Assembly: GCF_026262505.1 (NCBI RefSeq) | Contig: NC_067203.1 | Location: forward strand, 16,628,392-16,692,391 | Source of the DNA: Trichomonas vaginalis G3 | Lineage: Eukaryota; Parabasalia; Trichomonadida; Trichomonadidae | DNA length: 64,000 nucleotides | Direction: 5' to 3' | Part shown: positions 39,480 to 52,200 of the stretch, in pieces | Layout of the letters: every line of letters starts with the position of its first letter | Position numbering within the stretch: position 1 is the stretch's first letter | Program-made: the position numbers and the translations under genes | Notes under the pieces: model-generated | Database searches by the model: none | Seen by the model: only the letters and a program-made list of their open reading frames with translations | Told to the model about the DNA's origin: nothing

Positions 39480-40255
39480 AAAAACGGTCCTTCCTATATT
39501 GGAAGTTTCAAGAAATTAAACTGCTTTTTTATTATTGAAATGTATATCTCTTTTATTGGTTCTCTATTTTTTGGTCTGAAATAGGAATAAATAAAGGATG
39601 ATATGCCTTGTTATTTTTGTATCGGAATTTTGTATTGTGTTTTATCAAAATTCTATCAACATGTATTAAGTATATCTATTCCTTTCTATTTTTATTCGTA
39701 CAGTAGAATAAATCTGTTGGAAATTTTATTCCAAAACAACTTGAAAGGGATAATTATGACATTTTGCTATAAAATTGAAATGAGCCTGTACTTGCTAAGA
39801 GGATGAACTATCAATACTTTCATAAACTCTAATTTTTTGAAAAAAATGTAATTTTTTTATGATTTTTGGTGTGGTTTTTAACCACAAAACAAAGTTGATA
39901 CCAGCAGAAAAGGTAGATCCTTTTGGAAAATTTCCGTTCGTTAAAACCCCCATGATGCTCAATAACATTATGGTCTCGAGACTTCAAATATCTTCGATTT
40001 TCTTAATCAAGTTCCAATAGATAACTATTATCCACACTTTCGTTTTAATTTTATAGGAATGAAGCTAAAGATTGAAAAATTGAATGCTTTATGTTTTTCA
40101 CTTTTTATTTTTTTATGTTTACAAATTGAAATTTATTCAAAACTTCAATTGAGTTGACAATTTATTTTGATGAAATTTAGCTAAGGAATAAGCATATGCA
40201 AATATTTTTTCTCAAGCAAGATAAACTTTATTCTCAATTTTTTTACATATTTTTT
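39480..40255. other. Intergenic; hairpin and upstream region of the giant gene
   Basis: No gene. A perfect hairpin GTGGTT/AACCAC with loop TTT lies at 39871-39885. CTCAATTTT has its A at 40236, exactly 20 bases before the preferred ATG at 40256. Confidence 0.5.
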
Positions 40256-43200
40256 ATGAGCAGTCGTGGAGGGATTCCAATAATTCCTGGCACGATGCGG
40301 GTACAAGATCTGAGAATAAATAAATCGCAAAATAGTAAGATGAATGAATCGGGTCAGAACTCCCAAATTGTGGAGGATGATGAGGTCCCGGCTCAACTTG
40401 TTGACGATTCTCAACTAAATATCAGCAACATAGAAGCTCCAAATACTAATGATACTTCAGGTTTTGACCAGCGCCTCAAATTAAGCCAAGGTACAAGAAG
40501 AACCGTCAGATCAGCTTCTCAAATCCTTAATCAATCACCACAGATTGAAGAGAGTATCACCCTTGCTGATTCAAGAGATCTTTCTGCAATTATGTCATCA
40601 AAAGAAATATTTGACGAATTAAACGCTATCAGAAACCAATTTACTGATATTGATGATTTCTACTCATCAGATAATCAAAAACTTAGGAACCTGGTTAACG
40701 CATTGGAGTCCCTTAAAAATAATCTCACTAACGAATCTATCATTACCCATGAAATCAGCCAAAATGATGGCGATACATTAATAAGCCGTAATGTTATTAA
40801 TACCAATGCATCATTTGCTGCTGAACTCCTTAATGAGAACGAAAAATTATATCTCGAAAACCGTTCTCTTCTTCAGCTCAAAAATGAGCTAAGAGCTAAA
40901 AATCTTAAAATTATTCAAATTGAGAATGACTTTAGGAACCGTTTACGAAAGTACAAACATAAATTAGATGAATTATCAAATAATGAGATACTTGATAATA
41001 TTCTTCGCGAAAAATTACAAACAAGAGACATGGTACAATCAGTTGCTCAAGAACAATATGCCATTTTACACAATTTCGAAGTATCCAAAAGTCTAACTCG
41101 TCCCAACGGTAATAATTCATCGAATTTGCATGAACTTGATAATAACCAGCTCCAAGGCGAACTAATAAAGCTTCGTGAGCAGATTTTAGAACTATCGAAA
41201 CAAAAATCGGAAACTGAAAGCAAATTAGAGTGGGTGGAGCAAAGCAACAAATTACTTCAATCTAAACCATCCGAAAATCAACAAATTCTTGATCAACTCA
41301 ACACTTTACGACAAAAGGAGATTGATGAACAACAAAAACATGTCGAAGAACTTACAAACCAAGAGAAATTGGCTGAATCAGAATACCAAAAGCAGATTGA
41401 TCATCTTAAAAAGCTTCTTGAGTCGTCAAATGCTGCTGAAACTGAAAATCTCAGAAAAGAAAATAACAACCTACGTGATCAGCTTGCTGCTATTGCATCT
41501 AATAAGAATATTCTGGAAAACGAAGAGATTTTGACTTCCAATTTTGATTTATCCGACAAAGTTGATGAATTGAAGTCAATAATCAGGAATAAAGACAAGC
41601 AAATTATAGAATTAGAATCAGAAATTGATAACCAAAAGGCAACAATCGAAGATTTGAAGATCGATGTTGATTTCAAAGAACGTACAATTTCAGATCTCGA
41701 AAATAAGATTAATGTATCGGCGAACCCTGACAAAGGCATTGAATTATTAAAAGAAGAGAAAGATAAGGCCATTAGCAAGCTTCAAAAGCAGATCGAACGA
41801 CAAAATACAATTATTCAGCAAAATGAGGAGAAAATTGATCAGTTATCCAAGGATATTGAAGCCAAGGACCAAAAGATAGATGAAATGATCCAGAAATCTC
41901 TGACTGCTGAAGTTCCTAGTGGTGATGGAGCCGCATTAGAGCTGAAATTACAGAATTTGAACTCATACATTGCAATTCAGAACGAAAAGATGGGTCAAAA
42001 GGATGCAAAGATTGAGCAGCTCGAAGACGAGCGACAAAAGAATGATACAAAGATTTCGGAATTAACAAGTACTCTAACTCAGCTCAAGCTAACGAACAAT
42101 GAGAACACCCTTAAGATTGCTGAATTAGAAAATACTATTGCTAAGAGCAATATTCCTAAGAAAGAAGGAGAATTGTATTTATCTGAAGTTCCTCAAGAGG
42201 TTTCCTTCTTAAAGAACAAAAATAACATGCTTAATAACATTAATAAGAGCCAAGCAGAGAAGATAAAGCACCTTGAACAAGAAATTGTAAAGAAGAATAA
42301 ACAAATTGGTTCAATTGATGAGATGCATAAGAAGAGCCGCGAGCTTCAAAGGCAGATCCAAGATTATGAAAATAAATTGAACGCCCAGCAACTTGAATCC
42401 GGCGGAGAAAATTCTGCTGAATTATTAAGTCTCAAACAACAATCTAATTTGCTTAATCAGCTTGTTGCTGATCTTAAGAAGCAAAATATCGAACTTAAGA
42501 AGACTCTAGAAACGAAAGACAAGCAACTTTCTAGCATGATGTCTGATTCTTTGCTAGTTAAAGATAATTTGAGCGAAATAACCGCAGAATTAGCCTCAAA
42601 GAACAAGATCATCCACGATTATGAGCTTAGACTTAATGCTTTGAGCGGATCTGGAAATCAATTCGAAAATCTTCTTCAAGAAAAGCTTACTAAGATAGCT
42701 ACAATGGAGAAGAGAATTAATACAATGAAATCAGACATCGAAAAGCAGAAGATTGAGATTGCAACTCTTAATCAAGATGTTTCTGATAAAAATAAGACAA
42801 TTCAGCAGTTACAGAATAAGTTAAAGAACAAAGAAAATAGTGTTCAACGCTTAAATGGTGAAATTACTGACCTCAGAAGCAGAATATCTGAATATGAAAT
42901 CTTAAATGAGAGACAAGCCAAAGAAAACGCATTATTGAACAACAAACTCAAGCAAAAGGATGTTCAAATCGAAAATATTAAAGAACAACCTAAAGAAGAG
43001 GAAGAAAAACCGAAACAAGTTGGATTTGCGAAACCATCTTTGCCACCAAAGGAAAGTGATCAAAGAGAATTCATTAAAGGATCAAGGAGTAGTGGTCAGC
43101 TTAAATTCAGCCCTATCGCTACACCTCCTGAAGAAAATAATAATTCATTGAGCCAACTCGAACAATTCAAGAAATTAAACACAACAATCAAGGAACAGTC

Positions 43201-46200
43201 ACAAAGATTACTTGCAAAAGACAGAAAAATTGATTTGTTGAAACAAAGATTAAATGATTCAAACAATCAATTGAAAGAAATCATGGAAACACCTGAGAAC
43301 AAACGTATTGCAGCCAAAGAGAAAGAACTAGAAGATTTCCAGCAGCAATTACGTTCTCAAATCATCAGTCAATCGTCATCTTTCATTACTTATGAAAATG
43401 AAAGCGATGCAATGAAACAAATCAAAGAAGAAAACTACAGAAGAGTTGTAGAAAACACCCACAAGGACAATGAAATCATCAGATTAACTAAGCTTCTTGC
43501 AACAGATAAAACATTGAAGGAAGACAAGATTTTGCAAGAAAAAATCATGCAGTTAGAAGCGAAAGTTCAACAAATGAAAGATTTCAATAAAGAAACAGCT
43601 GCTAATTTAGAATCTAAGAACTTAGAGAACTACAATCTCCAAGACAATATCAATTCTCTCAAGGAACAAATACAGAAACAAAATGATGAACAGGCAAACC
43701 ATCAAAAAGAATTAGATGAAAGAGATGAACAAATTGCTGTTCTCCAGAAAGAAATTGAAAAGTATGAAAACAGATATTTGGAACAACAAGAAGTTATCAG
43801 CCAAGAGAAATTAAATAACTCCAATTTGAAGTTGAAACTTAATGAAGCTGAAAATGAAATCGAAAAATCCCATATTGTTAAACAGCCAGGAGAATTGTAT
43901 CTAAGTGAAGTTCCTCAACAAATCAGTTACTTCGAAAACAAAGTTAAAATCATGAACGGAATGATCACGCAATCTAATGCGAAAATCAAAGAACTCGAGA
44001 GCCAGATCGAGAAGAAGAACAAACAGATTGAGTCGACCGAAGCTTTGCAGAAGAAATCTCGTGAATTGTACAGACAAATCAGAGATTACGAGCAAAGATT
44101 GTCAAGCTTAGGTTTAACTGTTGAACAAATCAGGGAAATGGAAATGACAATCAAGAATCAAGCAAATATCATCAAAGCCAAAGATGATGATCTTAAACAG
44201 ACAAAGGAAATCTTGGAATACAGAGAAGAACAAATCGAAAAGTTCATTGCAGAAAGTGTATCAATAAGAGATGCAATTGAAACATTGAAGCAAAGAATCA
44301 GCGAATTAGAAATGCTGTTAGAGAAGAAAGATAAAGAAAACAATGATAAGATTGCTGAAATTCAAGAAGAAAATAGACAAACATTGGAACAATTAGCTAA
44401 ACAATTACAAGAAGCTGAAGAAGATATCAATGTTTTAGAAGGAAATTGCCAAGTTTATGAACAAGAAATTGCTGAAAAAGACAAACAAATAGAACAAATG
44501 ACAAATGATATTAAATCTCTTGAAGAAGTAATCAATGAACAAAGCAACACAATTGATTCTCTCAAACAAGATGTTGCTACTAAAGAAGAAGAAATCAAGC
44601 AATTGAAGCAAACAGTCAGTGAAAATGAAGAAGTAATTAAACAATTGCAAACTGATATTGAACAAAAAGATGCAGAAATACAAAAGAATAAAGAAGAAAT
44701 TGAACAACACAAACAAACAATTTCACAAAGAGATGAAACAATTAAACAATTGCAATCAGAAATTGAGCAGCACAAACAAACAATTGCTGATAAGAATAAT
44801 GAAATCGAACAGTTGAAGAATACAATTAGTGAAAGAGAAGAAACAATTAAACAGCTGCAAAATGAAATTGAACAACACAAACAAACCATGGCCGAAAGAG
44901 ATGCAGAGATTCAGAAGAATAAAGAAGAAATAGAACAACAAAAGCAAACAATTTCTAATAATAACAACGAAATCGAACAACTCAAGAAGACAATTTCTGA
45001 GCGAGATGCTGAAATTGAACAATTGAAGAAGACAATTGCTGAAAGAGATGAATCAATTAAACAATTACAAAATGAAATTGAACAACACAAACAAACAATT
45101 TCACAAAGAGATGCAGAAATCGAACAATTGAAGCAAACAGTTCAACAAAGAGATCAAACAATAGCTGAGAAAGAAGATTTGATCAAACAACTTCAATCTG
45201 AAATTGAACAACACAAACAAACAATTTCAGATAAGAACAATGAAATTGAACAATTAAAGCAGACAGTTAATGCAAGAGACGAAGCGATCAAACAATTGCA
45301 ATCTGAAATTGAACAACACAAGCAGACAATTGCTGAAAGAGATGCAGAAATACAGAAGAATAAAGAAGAAATTGAACAACAAAAACAAACAATTTCTCAA
45401 AGAGATGAAACAATTAAACAATTACAAAATGAAATTGAACAACACAAACAAACAATTTCACAAAGAGATGCAGAAATCGAACAATTGAAGCAAACAGTTC
45501 AACAAAGCGATCAAACAATAGCTGAGAAAGAAGATTTGATCAAACAATTGCAATCTGAAATTGAACAACACAAGCAGACAATTGCTGAAAGAGATGCAGA
45601 AATACAGAAGAATAAAGAAGAAATTGAACAACAAAAACAAACAATTTCTCAAAGAGATGAATCAATTAAACAAATGCAATCTGAGATCGAACAAAACAAG
45701 CAAACAATTGCCGATAGAGAGAAAGAAATCGAACAACATAAACAAACAATTGCAGAAAGAGATAATTCTATTAAACAACTTCAAGAAGAAATCGAACAAC
45801 ATAAGCAAACAATTGCTGAGCGAGATGCTGAGATTCAGAAGAACAAAGAAGAAATACAGCAAAAGAATGAAGCAATTAATGCATTGACAAATGAAGGAGA
45901 AGAAAAGAGATTAAAGATTCTTGAATTAGAAGCGAACAACGAAAACTTGATAAATAAAGTTAAAGAATTAAATGACAGCGTAAGTGACTTGAATTTGTCC
46001 ACAGAGAATCAAAACTCTGTTGTCAAACAAATGACTGACGAAATCAAGGATTTGAACAAACAAATTCACGAATTAGAAGTGAAATCTGAAAATCAACAGA
46101 AGCAAATCGAAGAAAAGGATAAAGAAATTCAATCATTAACTAACACAAAGGCTCAAAATGAAGAATTAATTAAGAAATTACAGGAAGAAGTTGAAAACTT

Positions 46201-49200
46201 GACAAATACAAAGAACCAAAATGAGGAAACAATCAAGAACTTGCAAGAACAAGTTCAGTCTTTGACAGAAACAAAGAATCAAAATGAAGATTTGATCAAG
46301 AAACAACAAGAACAAATCCAATCTTTGACAAATACAAAGAATGAAAATGAGGAAACAATTAAGAACTTGCAAGAACAAGTTCAGTCTTTGACAGAAACAA
46401 AGGCTACAAATGAAGAAACAATTAAGAAACTCCAAGGAGAAGTTCAATCTTTGACAGAAACAAAGGCTACAAATGAAGAGCAAATCAAGAAGCAACAAGA
46501 AGAGATTCAATCTTTGTCAAACACAAAGAATGAAAATGAAGAATTAATCAAGAAATTACAAGAAGAAATCCAAAACTTGACTAATACTAAGACACAAAAC
46601 GAAGAACAAATCAAGAAGTTGCAGGAAGAGATACAAAATCTTCAGAAGCAAAATGCAGAGAAAGATGATAAAATCAACGAATTCAATGCTAAATTATCAA
46701 CTCTTTCTTCCTCAAGTGATGAACTGACAACCAAATTCATCAATGCTCAAAATGAAATCAATCAACTCACCAAACAGAACAATGAAAAGGATAATCTCAT
46801 TAGTCAACTCAATCAAAAGATTTCTGATTTAGAAAATGCTAAATCTCAACTCGAAAACGAGAAATCTCAGCTTATTCAAGAAAAGACAAATCTTGAGCAA
46901 GAAAAGGCCCAATTATTGGAGCAAAAGAAGAATCTCGAAGAAGAAAAACAGAAATTAGAAACTGAAAAGACAAATCTCGAACAAGAAAAAGCCAAACTCA
47001 TTGAAGAAAAGACAAATCTTGAACAAGAAAAGGCCAAACTCATTGAAGAAAAGACAAATCTTGAACAAGAAAAAGCCAAACTCATTGAAGAAAAGACAAA
47101 TCTTGAACAAGAAAAGGCCAAACTCATTGAAGAAAAGACAAATCTCGAACAAGAAAAAGCCAAACTCATTGAAGAAAAGACAAATCTTGAACAAGAAAAA
47201 GCCAAACCCATTGAAGAAAAGACAAATCTTGAACAAGAAAAGGCCAAACTCATTGAAGAAAAGACAAATCTTGAACAAGAAAAGGCCAAACTCATTGAAG
47301 AAAAGACAAATCTCGAACAAGAAAAAGCCAAACTCATTGAAGAAAAGACAAATCTTGAACAAGAAAAGGCCAAACTCATTGAAGAAAAGACAAATCTCGA
47401 ACAAGAAAAGGCCAAACTCATTGAAGAAAAGACAAATCTCGAACAAGAAAAAGCCAAACTCATTGAAGAAAAGACAAATCTTGAACAAGAAAAGGCCAAA
47501 CTCATTGAAGAAAAGACAAATCTTGAACAAGAAAAGGCCAAACTCATTGAAGAAAAGACAAATCTCGAACAAGAGAAGTCTCAGTTACTCGACCAAAAGA
47601 AGAACTTGGAAGAAGAAAAGCAGAGATTAGAAACTGAAAAGGCCAAACTTATTGAAGATAAGACTAATCTCGAGCAAGAAAAGGCTCAGTTGTTAGAACA
47701 GAAGAAGAATTTGGAAGAAGAAAAGGCCAAACTCGAAGAAGAGAAAGCTCAAGCACAAAAGACAATTGAAGAGAAAGACCAAGAAATTGAAGATTTGACA
47801 TCTCAAATCAATGTAAAGACAAAAGATTTATCACTTCTTGAATCAGATTTCAATAACATGAGTTTTACAAATGCTGACCAATCAACAATGATTTCCAACT
47901 ATGAGAAAGAACTTTCTGATAAGAACAAAGAAATCAATGATCTCCAGAATCAGTTGAAACAAATGACACAAAATAGAGATGAATTACAGTCTAAGTCTGA
48001 TAAACTCAATGAAGAAATTGAGGAAAAGAAGAATATTCAGAACTTAGAATCATCTCTAGAGCAAAAGAACAAAGAAAACGAAGATCTCAAGCAACAACTT
48101 AACAAGACACAAGGAGAACTATCAGCTCAGTTGCAACAAAAGACACAAGAACTTGAGAATCTCACAAAAGAGTTCAATGATCTCAAACAGAAATCAGAGC
48201 AAACGATTGCTCAAAACAATGAAGAAATTGCAAACTTGAAGAAGAATGTTGCAGAACGAGACAAAAAGATTTCTCAATTATTAGAAAACGAAGTCAATGA
48301 ATTAAAGAAGAAATTGTCTGATAAAGAAAATGAGAATACATCATTAAAGAATACAATATCAGAAAGAGAAAATGAAATCAATAATCTCAAGAAGAACGTT
48401 TCAGATAAAGAGAACGAAATCAATCAACTTAAGAACAACTTGACAATGAGAGAAACCGAGTTGAATAAGATGAAGGACGAGGAAGTTAAAAATGCTAAAC
48501 AAATCATTGCTCAAAAGGATAAAGACTTAGAGGAATTGAATGGCAAATTTAATGATACAAATAACAATTTATCTAAAGCAAATGATGAATTGAAACAACT
48601 TAAAGAACAAATCGAGTCTCTGAACAAGCAAATCGAACAAATGAAATGCAGCAATAACCTTAAAGAAAGTGAAATTAAACAACTCACTTCGAACCTACAA
48701 AAGTACAAACAAGCTTTGAAAGAACTCAATGATCAGAACAAACAAAAAGACAGTCAAATCAATCAACTCAACAATGAAATGAAAGAGTTGCAGCAAACTT
48801 TGAAGCAAACACAAGAACAACTCAAAGAAACGCAAGATCAGCTTAAACAAACACAAGAAACACTGGCTACAAAAGAAAAAGAATTTGCTAAGTCAGCGGA
48901 AGATCTCAACAATGAGTTGAAGAAGAAACAACAAGCAATCGATGACCTTCAAAACAATCTCAAGCAAAAAGACGCTGAATTAACTGATACTAAGCAGAAA
49001 TTAGAAGCCAAAACTAATGAATTCAATGACTTGAAACAAAAGGCTGAAAATGAAATCGCTTCACTTCGCAAAGAAATAGAACAACTCAAAGCTAAATTAG
49101 CCAACACAAGTAAAGAATTAGAAGCATCTAAATCAGAATCAGATCTTCAAAAGAAAGAAAATGACAAATTGAAGGTTAATTTGGCTAAAATAGCAGAAAT

Positions 49201-52200
49201 GTATAAGACTTTGAAGTCAGAATCAGAAAATAATTCAGCTAAATCAAATGATAAGATCAAACAAATGCAAGAAAAGATACAAAATCTCGAAATTCAAGTC
49301 GAAAAGATGAAATTAGCGAATGAAAATCTCACAAACGAGAACAAATTGCAGAAAGAAACAATTGAAATGTTGAACAAGAAACTTCTTGAATCTAATAAGT
49401 CATTGACAGCATCTATTAAGGAATACGAAACTCTCAAACGTGAAAACAATTTACAGAAAGATCAAATTACTAAATTAACTTCACAAGTTCAAAAATTAAC
49501 ACAAGATTTCACTCAATTGAAGAAAGAAAAGGCAGAAGTTGACAGTAAACTTAATGAATTGTTAGATTTACTTGCACAGAAGGATAAAGAGATCGAAAGA
49601 CTCAAATCAGAGAACCAGAAGTTGAATGAATTATATCAACAAATCACTAAAGATTTAGAAGAAAAAGAATTTTTGATCCAATCACAGAACAACCGATGCA
49701 TTGATTTGCTTAACCTCACAGAAAAGAAGAACAAAGAGATTGAAACTCTACAGATCTCTAATGATTCATTGAATAACTCTTTGACTAAATCTCAAATGGA
49801 ATTGAGAGAAAAATCAACATTACTTGAAAATGCAAAAGACAAAATTACTGAATCGAACAGAAAATTGGCATTATTTGATAGATTGAGTGCAAACAGCTCC
49901 GAATTGAACTTAACAAGTTCAGGAAGAGGCATCAAGAAGTCAAGTTCGATGAATTTGTCAACAGATATGGATAGCAAGAATAAGATCATCAACCAACAAG
50001 AACAAACAATTATTGGCTTGGAACAATCTCTTAAAGTTTCGAAGAATGAAGTTGATGCAACAAAGAGAGAACTCCAGAAACAATTGCAAAATAATAAAGA
50101 ACTTCAGAACCAGATCAAAATGACTAAAGAACAGTTTGCCAAGTTAGAAGCCAAATTGCAAAGTGTTGTTAAGAAACTGAATGACAAAGATCAAAGAATT
50201 GATTCATTAATGTCTTCAGATCCAAACAACAAACAAACAAATCAGTTGAACAAACAAATTTCTGACCTGAATCTTGAAAATGAGAAACTCAAGACAAGAG
50301 TTGACATTATAACAAGAGAAAATCAGAGTTTGAAGGATGATTTGGAAAGCCAGAAATCACAGAAATCTAAATTAGATGAATCATGCAATGCTTTGAAGAC
50401 AGAATTGATTAACAAGAAGAGCATAATGGATCAATACAAGGAGAAGCTGAAAGAATTGATGGAACAAATCAATCTAAAGAACAAACAGATTTCAGAACTC
50501 AAAGCTGAATTCAATGGCTCTGATGACGAAGATAGGAAATCTTATGTCAAAGTAATAGAACAAGAAGGAGAAATAACAGAACTCAAAGTCATCATTGACA
50601 GACAAAAGAAGTTTGTCGGACAGCAGAAAATGAAAATTGCTGATTTAGAAAAGAACTTGAAAGAATCAAATGATGAAGCACAGAAGATGACAAAGAATTT
50701 GCAGACAACAATTTATGAATTAGAAGACAGATGCCAGAACTTGAATCAAACAATTGAGATGAAGAACTTCCGATTGAGAGAAAACGAGAAAACAATTGAA
50801 GATTTGAACAAAGAGATTGAATTCTTGAAAGGAAAAATCGATATTTTAAGCAGAGAAATCTCGATGTATAGTGACAATTCATCTAAGGATAACTTGATTT
50901 CTAAGATTGTCTCATTACAAAAGACAGTTTCAGAGAAAGATGAACAATTGAATGATGCAAAGATTAATTCAAACAATTCTCTTGAAATTGAAGACAAGAT
51001 GCAACAAGAGATCGATCAGAAGAACAGCAGAATACATCATCTCGAGAACCAAATGAGAGTTCTTTTGAATAAGGCTTCTCATGAAAATGCAAAGGAAGAA
51101 AGTAAAGTAAAGATTGACCTAAAGAAAGCTAATGTTAAATTGTCAAACTTGGAGAATGATTTCAGTAGTTTACAAGAAGAAAATGCCGCCCTCAAGAGCA
51201 AGGTTTCTAAACTAGAATTGGTTATTAAAGAGAAACAAAGCGAAATAAATATAATGGCCCAGAAGAACAATAACGATATTAATGAGATTTCTGAATTGAA
51301 GTCAAAACTCAGGAAACAAAATGAAGATTTCACACAAGAGAAATCGAGTGCAGAAAAACAAAGATCAGAGATTGATCAATTAACAAATGATTTGAAGGCC
51401 AAGAACAATGAGTTAGATGACTCAAAGAGCGAAATAAGAATCCTCAAATCCAAGATCAATCAGTTACAGCAAGATTTCGATGCTAAAAACCATAGCTTAC
51501 AAAAAGAAAGCGAAAAACTTAGCCAATTAGAAGAAAAGATGAAAGAGAAAGAGCTTGAGTTATTGAACAAATCATTAGATAACGACAAGGCAGCTAAAGA
51601 AATCATTGAAAAACTTCAAAACGAAAACCTCGAACAAAGCAAACAACTGAAGAAGAAAGAGAAAGACATTGAGCAAATGAAGCAAATTCTCAATGATTTG
51701 AACAACGAACAAGGAGAACTTAAAGGAAAGATTATGACTCTTCAAAATGACAATGAACAAATAACAAAGACATCACAAGAAAAGTTCAAATTAAACGAAA
51801 AGAAATCAGAAGAATTGGTTTCAATGATCAATAAGTTGAACGATGAAATTGCGGAGAAGAACAAAACAATTAATGGAACTTTGTTACAGAAAGAAAAGGA
51901 AATCACAAAGTTAAAGAATGATTTGGAACAATCTCAAATTACAAATGAAAGAATTACAAATTTGGAATCAGAAATGATGAAGATGAAGCAATTAAATGAT
52001 GATTTAATGAATGACATCAATAGATACAATGAGGAACTCATAGAAAAAGAAAATGAGTTGCAAGAATTAAGAGAAAAATTGATACAAAGCGGAAATAATT
52101 TGCAAAAAGTAACTCCAGAACAAAGTTACTTCGATTTACAGATGAAGATAACCGAACTTGAAGATATCATTAAAGACAAGAATAGTCAATTAGAGAACAA

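Noticed and set aside
46876-47630. Long open frames on both strands (209, 223 and 205 codons) overlapping the giant gene
   Set aside because: They arise because the 42-bp repeat lacks stops in several frames; the peptides are simple repeats with no family features.
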